Source: Mrakia gelida
Taxonomy: Eukaryota; Basidiomycota; Tremellomycetes; Cystofilobasidiales; Mrakiaceae
DNA: 64,000 bases
Assembly: GCA_024345305.1 (NCBI GenBank)
Contig: BRON01000002.1
Coordinates: 1,612,001 to 1,676,000, forward strand
Reading direction: 5' to 3'
The translations under genes were made by a program, and so were the position numbers. Below, one piece after another: positions 10,689 through 21,600 of this stretch. The notes below the pieces were generated by a model. It had not been told where the DNA came from. It worked only from the letters and a program-made list of their open reading frames with translations, and made no database searches. How positions within the stretch are numbered: position 1 is the stretch's first letter; every line of letters starts with the position of its first letter.

Positions 10689-12495
10689 ATGACTCTCTCT
10701 CTACGAATTCGACACCCTCAGGGTGTCTCTTCCATCACAGTGGATCCCTCGTCTTCGATAGAATCCCTTCTGGTCGCGATCTCTGGTGTATCAGGCTTGG
10801 AAGCCAACTCACAAGATCGTCAGTCAGCCTTCCCCTGCCTCCCTCGTCGTCTTCGCCTTCCCTCGTCTCAATGCGACCTCTTTCTGCTGACGAGCCGACC
10901 CCGACCTGACCCTTTACTTTGCTCTCATTTCATAGTGAAATCAGGTTACCCTCCCAAACCCCTCGTCTACACCACTCCCGCTCAACCGATCTCCTCCCTC
11001 TCGCTCTCCAAGAACGAACAGATCGTCGTCTCAGCTTCAACCTCCTCTTCCTTCTCCTCAGCAACCTCCAAGGAACCCCCAGCTCGAAGCGGTAGCGGTC
11101 GAGTCGAGGGTCTCTTCGGCAGCTCTACAGCAGGAGCAGCAGGAGGACCTGGTGTGACGAGCTCATCAACGTTGAGCTCGTCGACTCGGAGCACATCAAC
11201 CCCTTCAGCTTCAGCCCCTCCTTCTCGACCCTCGAGTGCAGCTCCTGGCAGTAGCGGATCCAAGACCGATGGAGACTGGGTTAAGATAGAGGCTGGCTAC
11301 TTGGTGCTCAAGATCGTACCGTGAGTTCTTTCATCGAACAAAGGAGGGAGGAGGGAGAGAAGGAACGAGAAGCTCACCAAACAACCCTTTGCTCTTTCGT
11401 TCTCGAACAAGGGACGACAACTCGTGTCTCTTCTCTGCTATCGGTGCTGTGTTCGCTGGTGGTATCGAGCAGGCTCCCGAGATGAGGAAGAGTGAGTGTT
11501 TTTGATTCTTCTCGCGAAGGGATGAAGCTCGAAGCTGACCGTTTCCCGTTGTTTTGGTTTTTCGTTCAGTCGTCGCTCGAGCTATCGAGAAGGATCCTGA
11601 GACGTACTCTGAGCTGTTCCTTGAGTGAGTAGACCTCCTCTCTTTCTCTTCACAGGTGGAGGAGACGCTGACTTCGAGCTGTTTTGCCTTTCGCGAAGGC
11701 GACCACCGAAGGACTACGTTCGAACGATCCTGACGGACAAGTCCTGGGGAGGCGCTATCGGTGATTCCTCTCTGCATTTCCTGTTTGGCCATGTATGCTA
11801 ACCTATCTTTGTTTCCACGTCGTCACTCAGAGCTCTCGATCTTCTCCGAACAGTGAGTTTCGCCGCTTCTCGAGCCTAAGTCCACCCTCATCGACGCGAC
11901 TGACCTCGCTCTTTCCTCCTCAGCTTCAAAACCGAGATCTCCTCCATCGACGTAGCCACCGGTCGCATAGATCGTTTCGGAGAAGGCCAGTACTCCGAAC
12001 GATGCATCTTGATCTACTCAGGTTCGTCTCGTCTCGCGTCCTGCTCTTTTCTTTCGCACTCACGCACTCCCCCCCCCCCATCCCTCTTAACCCCCCTTCC
12101 CCACCCCACTCACCCACCCAACCCTCCACCTTCCACAGGAATCCACTACGACCTCCTCCTCCTCTCCCAAACCCCGCCTCCCGAAGCCCTCTCCCCTTCC
12201 AACCTCCCCTTCTGCGAAACCTCCTTCTCCATCTCCCAAGCCGTCGTCCTCGCCGCTGCAACGGAACTTGCAGGGAAACTCAAAGCCAGACACTACTACA
12301 CGGACACGGCCAAGTTTGATCTGAGGTGCGGGGTGTGTGGGCTTGGGTTGAAGGGAGAGAAGGGAGCGAGGGAGCATGCGAAGGAAACGGGGCATGTGGA
12401 TTTTGGGTGAGTCGAGTTCGTTGTCGGCGGAAACGGGAGGAGGAGAGGAACTGACTCGACCTTGATTTGGTTTTGCGTGACATAGGGAGTACTGA
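10689..12495 (+). CDS. OTU1: OTU1/YOD1-type deubiquitinase
   Basis: OTU1 is a cysteine protease that trims ubiquitin chains on Cdc48/p97 clients in ER-associated degradation. The protein shows the full architecture. An N-terminal UBX-like fold (MTLSLRIRHPQGVSSITVD; then LKSGYPPKPL after the intron 10819-10935) is followed by a Ser/Ala-rich linker. The OTU domain begins VPDDNSCLFSAIGAVF across the intron at 11321, with catalytic Asp and Cys in DDNSC; the catalytic His is in GIHYDLL (about 12139). The C-terminal C2H2 finger is CGVCGLGLKGEKGAREH (about 12327-12377). The last junction, GG in phase with GEY and stop, closes at 12495 after the intron ending at 12485. Exons are short. One intron (about 12022-12138) carries long C tracts. 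Splicing was read by eye; the 11321 junction uses an AAG acceptor. Confidence 0.93.
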
Positions 12496-12692
12496 GCTGG
12501 AGGAAGGAGAAAGTGGGGAACCGAGCGAAGCGTCGCTGAGCGTTCGGGACGCGCGTCGCGACTCGTCCCGTTCGTGTGTTGTACCAACGAGGAAAGCCCT
12601 GGATACCTTTTGCTTGCTATTCACTATTTGCACTGGAGTCCTTCGGTCTTGGCTCCTCGAGAGAGATCGATAAAACGGACGAGTCGGGGTAG

Positions 12693-13175
12693 ACGGAGAG
12701 GAAGACACGACACCCTCTCGTCGCCATCACCTCCTCGTGGTGGGGAGGAGGAGACAACTTCTCCTCTGCTTCCGACCTCTGTGGAAGGTACGTCAAGATC
12801 ACTCGACCTGACACCGGAGCCTCTGTTACTGCCATCATCGCCGAGTGAGTCTCATCCTTTCCTGCCTTTTCCAACTCGCGTCGAGACTTGAGCGAAGCTG
12901 ACCTCTCTCTCCCCTCCTTCCTTTTCTCCTTTCCCTTCTCCAGCGCCTGCACCACCTGTGTTAACGCCAACTCCCTCGATCTCTCCGTCGGTGCCTTCAC
13001 GGGTTCGTCTTCCTCCGACGAGCTCTTCTCTCGAAACTGTCGTCTTCTCGTTCGGGACGCTGACCACCTCCTCCCTCCCCCTTCCCCTCCCCTCTCTCTT
13101 CATACATTCATTGCATTCACAGCCCTGGCGAGTGAGAGTGAGGGTATGGTATCGATCTCGTGGACCCTCCTCTAA
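12693..13175 (+). CDS. RlpA-like double-psi beta-barrel protein, 5' end missing
   Basis: Three phase-consistent exons (about 12693-12844, 12954-13002, 13123-13175) encode the second half of a fungal barwin/expansin-like domain: HPLVAITSSWWGGGDNF, then LCGRYVKITRPDTGASV, DACTTCVNANSLDLSVGAF and LASESEGMVSISWTLL with stop TAA. Cysteines and the D-C-x-x-C pattern match small secreted cell-wall or effector-like DPBB proteins. The family normally starts with a signal peptide and a conserved AlaCysGly segment. Neither is here. There is no ATG on the plus strand between the OTU1 stop (12495) and this exon, and the frame is closed by TAG at 12690-12692 unless that is the splice acceptor. It may be a truncated remnant, or its first exons may lie in or upstream of OTU1. 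Confidence 0.68.
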
Positions 13176-14292
13176 ACGACTTCACCCATAGTCGTTTTCC
13201 GGTCTTCGACGTCGCCTCCGCCCTCCCGCGCGTCTCGAACCCCCCACACTCTCTTTTCTCGTTCTTTCTCTTCCGGGTCTTATCTCTCTCTTCTTTCCTC
13301 TCTCTCTTTTTACGTCTCATAGGGTCCCAACCAAACAGCAACCTAGGCTACTTTCCTCCTTGCTCTTTCTTGACTCTAGAACCTCACGCCGCGCGTCTTG
13401 TTCACACCCACCTACCTCCTAGCTTGAGGCCCACACCATAACGTTCGATACGTCCCACATCGCTTACTACAAGCAGCCACCTTCTCTAGTCTTTTGCTAC
13501 GAAGTTGACGTCGATACTTAGATTTGCTTTTCTCTCGCGCCGCCGTTCGCTTTTTGGAACTTGATGTCTTTCTTAACGAACTTGCTTACGACGCATCCTT
13601 TTTTGCCATTGTGCTTGATGCCAAATGCTTTTTTCTATCTATTCGTCGGTGTCGAATTGAAAGACGAGATGAGTGGTGGAAGAGGCGACGATGCGTCTTG
13701 ATGAGCTTCGGCGTCGTTGTGGAAGAGCGTAGAATTCTGCAAGGTAAGGAACGGGTCGGTGGAGTCGCGAAACGGTGCAGCGCTGCCAGAGCGGGAGAAA
13801 GAGGCAAAGAAAAAGGCGGGGTCCAGGCTGAGGGAAAGGAGGATCGAGAAACGTCGACTCTCGACTCGAAGGTTTGTTGTTCGAATCGAGGGCATCTCTT
13901 CGGTCCTCGGAGCAGAAGACTAGACGAGTCGAGGCGGAGGCTATACCCACTAGTGTCCTCTGTGGATTGCTGAAGGTCAGAGTGAAGACCGAGAAGAGAA
14001 CAGCTAACCGAGAAAGGAAGACTGGATCGAACTGAGCTCGATGCGACGACGACCTTCCCTTTCCCCCTCCCTCCCCTCACCAACTCAAGTTTCACCTGCC
14101 TTCCCAAATTCTAACCTCGGGTCCCTACCACGTCTTTCGCAGCTCTGGTCCTCAAACGCTGGACCTCAGCGTCCTCAAAGGGAAGAAGCAGAACGGCCAA
14201 ACTCCCTCCCAGCGCTGGCCGCGAAGAGAAGAGGCGACGAAGGCGAGCGAGGGTGGGCCTTCTTATACCCTAACTTTGAATCTTGTAGCATA
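13176..14292. other. region without a supported gene
   Basis: Begins as the presumed 3' UTR of the DPBB gene (T-rich, about 13180-13640) and becomes purine-rich from about 13660 to the tRNA. Short open frames occur on both strands, for example a basic one around 13717-13923, but none joins into a coherent spliced gene and no domain is seen. A non-coding transcript cannot be excluded. Confidence 0.5.
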
Positions 14293-14366
14293 GACCGATT
14301 AGCTCAGTTGGTTTAGAGCGTGGTGCTAATAACGCCAAGGTCTTGGGTTCGATCCCCACATTGGTC
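14293..14366 (+). tRNA. tRNA-Ile (anticodon AAT)
   Basis: A complete 74-nt cloverleaf is visible. The acceptor stem pairs GACCGAT with ATTGGTC with one G-U pair. The D-arm contains TTAGCTCAGTTGG (A box), the anticodon loop is CTAATAA with anticodon AAT, and the T-arm is GGGTTCGATCCCC (B box). No intron is present and the CCA tail is not encoded, as expected for a nuclear gene. The first anticodon base would be edited to inosine to read Ile codons. Confidence 0.97.
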
Positions 14367-14371
14367 ATTTC

Positions 14372-14376
14372 TTTTT
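14372..14376 (+). terminator. RNA polymerase III T-run terminator of tRNA-Ile
   Basis: TTTTT begins five bases after the tRNA 3' end, the usual Pol III stop signal. Confidence 0.7.
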
Positions 14377-15048
14377 GCCGTCCTCACCTCGGAGCGGCTT
14401 CGTCTTGGCCAAGCTCTCTCTCTCCATCGTCTGGGAGGAGGAGAGACCTCTTCCTTCCTTTCTGCGGCTCATCGTCGCTTCGCTCCTCCTCGCCGTTCGA
14501 CGAACAGCCTTCCTCAAGCGACGGGAGGGAAAGAGAAGCCGGGACGGAGGCGGTACGTCGATGTCGAGCACGCGAGAGCGCGTCTCTTGCAGTGAGAGGT
14601 TGAAGTCGCCCTGACACTCGCATAATCTACGCTCAATCAAATCTGCTTACGCTGACCCCACGCCCTCCGAACGGCACATGGTTCAAGTCGATTGACGCGT
14701 CGAGCGAGCAGACGCTTCCTCGCTCTCGCTCTCCCTCTCTTCTTTCCTTCAGGCCGCGATTGTTTAGATCCAGCATTAGTGATAAATGAAAAAACGAACG
14801 AAGTAAGAGAGAGCCCAGGAGAAGGTATCGAAGGGGAAAGAGATAATGAACGAAGAAAGAACGAATCCGAACTTTCCGAAGAAAGAGAGAACGAAACGAC
14901 GAAGAACGAAACCGAGCCCTCGCTCCAAAAGGGAGCGCCAACGAAGAGATGAAGAGAACGAACCAACGAGAACGAGATGAAGCCAAAGACGAAACCGAAA
15001 GAAGGGGCAGAGGAGAGAAGAGAAGAGGGAGGGGACGGGGGACGCGAG
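14377..15048. other. region downstream of tRNA-Ile and NDC80, no gene seen
   Basis: Lies between the tRNA and the NDC80 stop. The part from about 14780 to 15040 is purine-rich on the plus strand, consistent with the NDC80 3' UTR on the minus strand. It holds a GACGCGTC octamer at 14694-14701. No coding structure is supported. Confidence 0.5.
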
Positions 15049-18000
15049 CTAGTTCGTCTCGGCGTATCGCTTGAGACCCTCGAGAGCGTTGGAGGCGATT
15101 TCCTTGAACTTGATGATGAACTGAATTGGGTCGGGGGAGATGAAGGTGGAGGTCAGCGACGAAATAATGAGAGCGAGAGAGGGAAAGAGAAGAGAGCAAC
15201 GAACCTCCGTCTGAGCGATCACGTCGGCGATGGTGTCGTCTCTGATCTTGTTCGTCCGGTGGACGAGCTTGCCGTGTCTGGTGGTGAAGAAAAGGGAGAA
15301 GAGGAGGGTGGTCAGAAGAGAAAGAGGGGAGAAGAAGAGAGGAGAAGAGAGTAGCGAAAGGAGGGACGAGGACTCACTCGATCTTAAGCGACTCGACCTT
15401 CGACTCAGCAGCGATCAAAGCCTGACGAGAGACACCTCGAGTGGAAGCGATATCCCTCTCGACCTGCTGTTGAGCAGCGAGAAGAGCAGCCGAGTCTTCG
15501 GTGTTGGCCTGAAACGAAAAAAACGAACGAGCGAAGGAACGAACGAAAGGAAACGACGCGTCAGTTTTGGCTCCCTCTCGTCCCACCCACCCTCCTCTCC
15601 CCCCCCCCAAAAAAGGGACGTACCTGCTTCTCCGCATCCGCATCCGAGTTCATCCCCCTCAGCTTCCCCGCCAGTATATCCCCATCGTCCTTCAACCCCT
15701 CCACAACCTGCAACAACCTATCCAACTCATTATCCACCCTAATGATCTCCGCCTCAACCCTACTCTTCTCCCCCCTCTTCCCCTCCGCAAACCTCATCAA
15801 CCCCGGCCTCACCCTCCCCCCCACATCCACCCCTCCCAGTATCTCCGCACTCGTCCCTCCGTTCAAGTTCAGCTCCATAGAGAAGTCCTCCGCGACGCGT
15901 CCGGTGTGGTGGTCGACAGGTGGGGGGTGGATCCCAAGGCGATAGGCGAGGTTCATGTACTCGGTGACGTAGGTTTCGAGGGAGTCTCCGCGCTTGGAGA
16001 CGGCCATTTCACGTTCGTAGGCGTACTTCTGGGCCGAGAGGACTTTGGTTCGGATGTCCTCGAAGGAACGGGTGAGGGTTTCTTTGTCCGAGTTCATGCG
16101 GGAGACTTCTTCGGGAGAGAGACCTTGTTGCTTGACGGCGGTGAGGACTTGGAGCTTCTCGGAGCGGAGGAGGGCGGATTCGGATTCTGAGCGAAAGGAG
16201 AAGAGGAGGAGGGGGGTGAGCTTCGGGTTCGACTCCGACGCGTCTCGCTCGTCCCCATCGTTTCGAGGTCGAGTCGATGAGTTACAGGGGTACTCACGAA
16301 GCTGCTCGATCGTCTCCAAAAGCGTCTGAATTCCCTTAGCAGCCTTCTCCTTCTTTCCCTCCTGGTGAACGACGGTGTTGTTGTACTTGACGAGATCCTC
16401 GTTGACGAGTCGGTACTCCTCGTCGAGAGCCAGAAGGGGGTTCTGGAGCGAAGAAAGTCGGCGATTAAAGAAGGGAACGAGTCAGTTGAGGTTCGAACCG
16501 CGTCTCGAGTTCGAGAGCGAGCTCGAGATCGAGAGCGAAGGAAGGAGAGTGGACGTACGGGCTCCGAAGTCAAAGCCTTGAACTCAGCCTCCTGGTTGGC
16601 GACCTCGTTGTGAAGAGCCTCTCCACTCTCGATGATGTCGGCGAACTTCCTCTCTACAAGCAGACGAACACGAGCGAACGAGAAGGTTAGCTCTCATCTC
16701 GTCTCGTCTCGTCTTCGCGCCAAGCTGCAGCCTCGTTGAGAAGGGAAGAAAAGGGGATGGTCGGCTCACCATAGTTATCCTCCAACTTCTGATCCTCCTC
16801 CGGGAACTCCTCTGCTCCATCGACCCACTGCCGATACGTGTTGACCATGTAGTCGCGTTGAAGGAGGACGTCGAACGTAGGCGCGTCGAGAGGGATCTCC
16901 TCGGCTGGGAGGAGCTCGTAGTCCTCGTAGACTTCGCAGGTGATCCAGTTTCGTTTGAGCTACGAAAGTAACAAAAGAGAGGGGAGGGGAGGGGAGGGAG
17001 GTGGGAGAAGAGAGGAAGGTGTGAGTTGAGGGAGGGAGCGAACGCGAACGCGAGCTCAAACGAGGGAAGAGAAAGGAGAGACGGCTCGCGCCAACTCACA
17101 TCCGAAAGATCCACCAACCAAGCCAGCATAGCCAACAAACTCGGCCACTGATGCGGACTTCCCGGCGCACCAATACTCGTCCTACTCAACGTATCCACCG
17201 CCGGGTACCTCAAATCCTTCAACACTCCCAAACACTCCTCTTCGAACTTCTTGCCTCCCTTCCCGAAGACGTAGTCCTCGTCGATGACGGACTGACAGAG
17301 GAACTTGAACATGAGTTGAAACTCCTGCTGGGTCGGGGAGGTGACGGACTTCTGGTTGATGGCTGGAGCGCGAGGGGACTGGGAGGCGAAGTAGGAGAGG
17401 ATGGATTGGTGGCAGGAGGATTGGAAGAGCTTGTCCTTGATGGGACGGGTGTCTTTTTGGTGTTGAGCGGGGAGGAGGGTGGAGCCGTGAGAGGGAGTGA
17501 TCCCGGAGGGACGGGGGGCGTAGGTTGAGGAGCGACGGAGGGAGCTGCGGGCGGGCGGGTGGATGGGAGGGAGGAGGGAGGGAGGGAGGTGGGGTCGAGT
17601 TGAGGGAAGGAGAGGTGGGTTTGGAAGGCGATAGGACGATGGTGGTGGATAGAGAAAGTGATGGTCGTCGAAGCAGGGGTAGAGAGAGTACAAGAAAGTA
17701 TACATCAGCTCGAGCCAAGCGGATGGCAGCCCAAACTCGACGCGAACGAACAGGGAAGGGAAAGAGAAGGAGAGGAAAGGTCAACTCACGCATTCCCTCC
17801 TCCTCTCGGTGTCCTTCCATACATCCCTCCATCCCCTCGATTCCCACTAGGAGGTCCTCCCGCCCCTTGACTCCCTCCAGCATATCCTCCTCCTCCACCA
17901 GCTCCTCCTTGCCCTGCTCCTACGACAGCTGATCCTCCTCCGCTGTTGTGCAACTGAGTCGTCCTCCTTCCTTCCCTCGGCGCTCCTCCTCCTCCTCCTC

Positions 18001-18235
18001 CTGGTCCCTGCTGAGGCTGAGGTTGAGCTCGCATGGGAGGACCTCCGGCGAGGGACATTCGGTTCGGGTTCATCGATTGACGGTTGGCGTTGGGTTGGGA
18101 GGATTGGGAGGAAGAGGAGACGAGGATGGATTGTTTCTTGATCGCGGAGGAAGGGATGGGAATCGAAGAGGAGGAAGAGGAAGGAGGTTGAGGTTGGGAT
18201 GAAGATTCTCCGAGGAAGGTTCGACGTCGGTCCAT
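15049..18235 (-). CDS. NDC80: kinetochore protein NDC80 (HEC1)
   Basis: NDC80 is the microtubule-binding subunit of the outer-kinetochore Ndc80 complex. Read on the minus strand it starts MDRRRTFLGESS at 18235 and has a long disordered basic Gly/Ser/Gln-rich tail, normally the Aurora-B-regulated tail. The calponin-homology domain begins DTRPIKDKLFQSSCHQSIL (about 17410-17455) and continues through FQLMFKFLCQ, CLGVLKDLRYPAV and GSPHQWPSLLAMLAWLVDL (about 17100-17160). The coiled coil follows (KRNWITCEVYEDYE; EEFPEEDQKLEDNY; RIDN- and SRVEAEIIRVDNELDRLLQV-type heptads) and the end is the conserved FKEIASNALEGLKRYAETN, stop 15049-15051. About eight introns interrupt it, each with a CTGAC motif seen as GTCAG on the plus strand. 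Two carry GACGCGTC (15555, 16237) and one exon does too (15894). It is divergent from the lipase-like gene. Confidence 0.95.
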
Positions 18236-18643
18236 AACCGAGTCGGAAGAAGGCTAGAGAGAGAGAGAGTGGGTCGGAGAGTGGCGAGGATGGATGGAGG
18301 GGAAGGGAAGGGAGGCGGAAGGGAAGGGCAACAACAACGAGCTCGCGTAGGTTTCGTCGCGTCCGTAAAGGGAAAAGGTCTGCGAAAAGTGATAAACAGA
18401 ATCGAAGGATCAGTACTTGATAAGGCTGGCTTTGCAATGAAGCAATAACGAAGTCTGTACGAACAGGTGATGAAGCTGGATGGGTGTTGCAAGATAAGGG
18501 GGGAGCAAGGGGAGGTCGAGGTCGAAAAGCAGGCGTGGGAAAGTCGATCAACCTCTCAGCCTCCGAAGAGCGAAGAGAGAGGGGACGTCACCTTCCCTAT
18601 CAACCCTCATCCCCCTTCTCTCTCTCTTTTCCTCTCTGCAGAC
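18236..18643. promoter_or_regulatory. divergent promoter region of NDC80 and the lipase-like gene
   Basis: 408 bp between opposite start codons. It includes a CT-rich leader (about 18590-18640) ending in a TCTGCAG directly before the ATG at 18644, which could be a splice acceptor of an untranslated exon. No ACGCGT box was seen here. Confidence 0.5.
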
Positions 18644-21600
18644 ATGGGACTTTCGACTCTAGAAGTAGTAGCCCAAGGATCGCCTGTAGTGTTCGCTACC
18701 CTCTTTAGACGTGAGTTCATCCAGCAGCAAGAAGAGAGGACACAGCCCCCGGAGAAGGACGAAGCTCAACCCTCCCCTCCCTCCTTCCTTTCTCCTTCTT
18801 CCTCGCTTTCCCTTTGGACTCACAGATTTTCTCAATAGGAAGAAGACAACCAAGGTCAGTGATATCGCGCAGACTTGTCTTCTCATGGCCTGCCCCAAGA
18901 AGCTGACTTTCGAACTCGTTTGGTTCGATCGATTCAGGACTCTAAAGCTCGAGATGAGCTCCTCTTCGATGAAGCTTTCACAGTCATGAAGTCATTCTTG
19001 GAAATCGCAACAAAGTCAGTCGAACTCTTCACTCTCTTGTGCTTCATGGCTCGAAAAAATCAGGGTCGAGGGAGGTCGGGGGAGGGAGATATCGAGCTCG
19101 GAACATGAGCTCAGCTTAGCACGTTGAGCTCGAGGGCGAACGACGAGGGATGACTGGTCTGGTAGAGGAACGAAACGAGCTTGCTAGCTCCAATAGAGCT
19201 TCTCGCTTACTTCTGGTATACAGAGGGAAGCTCGCTTGAGCTCTGGGAGCTCACTGGCGAGCTGGAAGGAGCGACCTTGCTCGTCAGCCCAAAGCGTTCG
19301 CTTTCCAAGGCGGCCGCTCCTTCTGCTTCCTCGAGCTGCTGGGTCGATGTATAGCAGCTCTGCGACTTGGAGTCTGGTCGGCGTAGACTTCTGTACCCGT
19401 AGAGCTGTCGAGATTGGTCGATGGGCTCGAGAATCAGCGAACGAGACATCACCGACCTCCTCCTCGTCTCCCCGAGAACTCGAAGCTGACCTCCTCGACG
19501 CGTCTTTCCACCTCTTCCCCTCCAGAAACACCGTAGAAGGTCAGCACACTCCCATACCCTCAAACAACCCTCTTCCATTCCTTCAGCTGACCCAAACCCT
19601 TTCCTTTCCATCCCCCTCGCCAGACCTCCAACGCTTCTCCAACACCCGCATCCCCTCCCCTCCCTCGATCCTCGTCCTCCCCATCCTCATCCCCCTCTCA
19701 ACCTGCCACCTCGCCGCCTCCCACCTCCTCCGCGCCCTCGGCGGTCCAGACCAAGCCCGCAAGATCGTCGGTGGATCGGAATGGTGGCAGGTCAGGGGAG
19801 TCAAAGGGGTCGAGGGGGAGTGGATCGTGGTGAAGAAGGATTGGGAGAAGAGGGAGAAGGAGGAGAGGGAGAGGGAGAAGGAGAGGGAGAAGGTTAGGAA
19901 AAGGAAGATGAAGGAGCAGCATGAGAAGGAGGTGGAAGGGAGAGAGGGGGGAGGGGTGGGCGGTGGGGGAGGGGGAGGGGGGATGACGGAGGAGGAGATT
20001 AGGGAGGAGTACGAGAAGGAGGAGATGGATGAGATGAGGTGTATGTTGTATATTCACGGGGTGAGTACGCCTCTTTCCTCTCCCTCCACACCTGGTCTCC
20101 TCACTGACACCTGCTTGGTCTTGTTGTTCTCGCAGGGAGCGTACTACTGGGGATCGAGTGCGTTTCGACTTTCCTTTCCCCTCCGCTTTTGTCGCCGTTG
20201 CCTCGAGCTGACTAGTCTCGATGTTGGGAAACAGTCAACACCCATCGATACACGATCTGGAGGTACGCGAGGAAGATGAAGGGACGGTGCTTTGCTGTCA
20301 ACTACGTGAGTTTGAACGCTCGACCTCCCTCTCTTCGCGTCCAACGAAACGACCCTGACGCGTCTTCTTTCTCTATGCCTTCCCTCCCCTCAGCGGAAAG
20401 CTCCTCAGTACCCCTTCCCTTGTGCTCTTCAAGACTGTCTCGCCGCCTGTTCGTCCCCTCGCCTCTTTCCCTTCCCTCTCAAATCAAACTGAACTCGACG
20501 CGACTCTCTCGCTGACCCTCCTTCCTTCTTTTTCCCTTTCGTCGCGTTTGCAGACCTCTACCTCCTCAACCCTCCCCCGGAAGCCAAGCACAAGCCCATC
20601 CCTGCATCGCAGATCGTCATCGCTGGAGATTCGGCCGGAGGAGGACTCGTGCTCGCGTTGCTGCAGCTCATTCGAGACGCTGGGCTCGAGCAGCCTGCTG
20701 GAGCGGTGGCGATCAGTCCTTGGGGAGATTTGACGCATTGTTTGTGAGTGAGCTGGTACTTGTTTGGGTTGAGTCGGAGAGGGAGAGGGAGAGAGAAGGG
20801 AGGAACTGACGCGTCTCGATCTTTGAACTTCGATCCTCAGCCCGTCCGTGATGGAGAACTTCGCGACCGTGAGCCGTCTATCCTTCGGTCTGAGGAAACT
20901 GAAAGCTCTTACTGACACTCTGCCGCGTTCATTTCACAGGACGTCATGCCTCCCTACGGTTTCATCCACGTTCGCGCCTCGTCTCTCCTTCCTCGACCGC
21001 CTCGAGCTCTCCGTCCTAACCCCTCTCCCTCGTCTCGTCTCTTTTCTCGCTCACAAGAAACCCTCAACTCTCTGGCCACCACCTCCAGCCGAACTCTCCA
21101 ACCGAGTCCAATCCACCCTCCGAGACAAAGTCCGCGAAGCAGCCTCTCGAATCCACTCCTCGCACCCCTCCAGCTCTTCCACCCCTCCCACCACTACTCA
21201 CGATGCCAACCACCTCCACCGAGTCACCTCCCGAGGAGACACCAACATCCTCAACTCCGCCACCAACGAACCCGAATCCTCCTCCTCCTCTCCTGCCTTC
21301 GCCATTCCCGAGGACTCGAACGAAACCACGACGAAGGGAGACGACGTCCTCGTCGGAGGAGGAGGAAACAGCTCAGACACCGAATCCTCGTCTACGAAGA
21401 TGAAGACGACCATTGACGAGCGACAAGCCAGTCGAGAACTTCATCCTACGACGAAAGGAGATGGACTGGAAGGAGGAGAGGAAGGGAAACCTCCTGCGAC
21501 GACGAACGAGGGGAAGGTTCATCAGAACACGGCCGATCCGACGGATGGGAAGGATATGGTCTTGGAGGTGGATGGGAAGAAGGTTACCATTGTGAGTCAA

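Noticed and set aside
12062..12130. C-tract region as a telomere-like or mobile-element edge
   Set aside because: Simple poly-C runs inside an OTU1 intron; no unit repeat, target-site duplication or terminal repeats.
19015..19525. Intron-encoded C/D snoRNA
   Set aside because: No full C box (RTGATGA) with a paired D box was found; only partial matches.
19207..19611. 134-codon minus-strand frame across the long lipase-gene intron
   Set aside because: Crosses a well-supported exon (19526 on) and has no homologous features.
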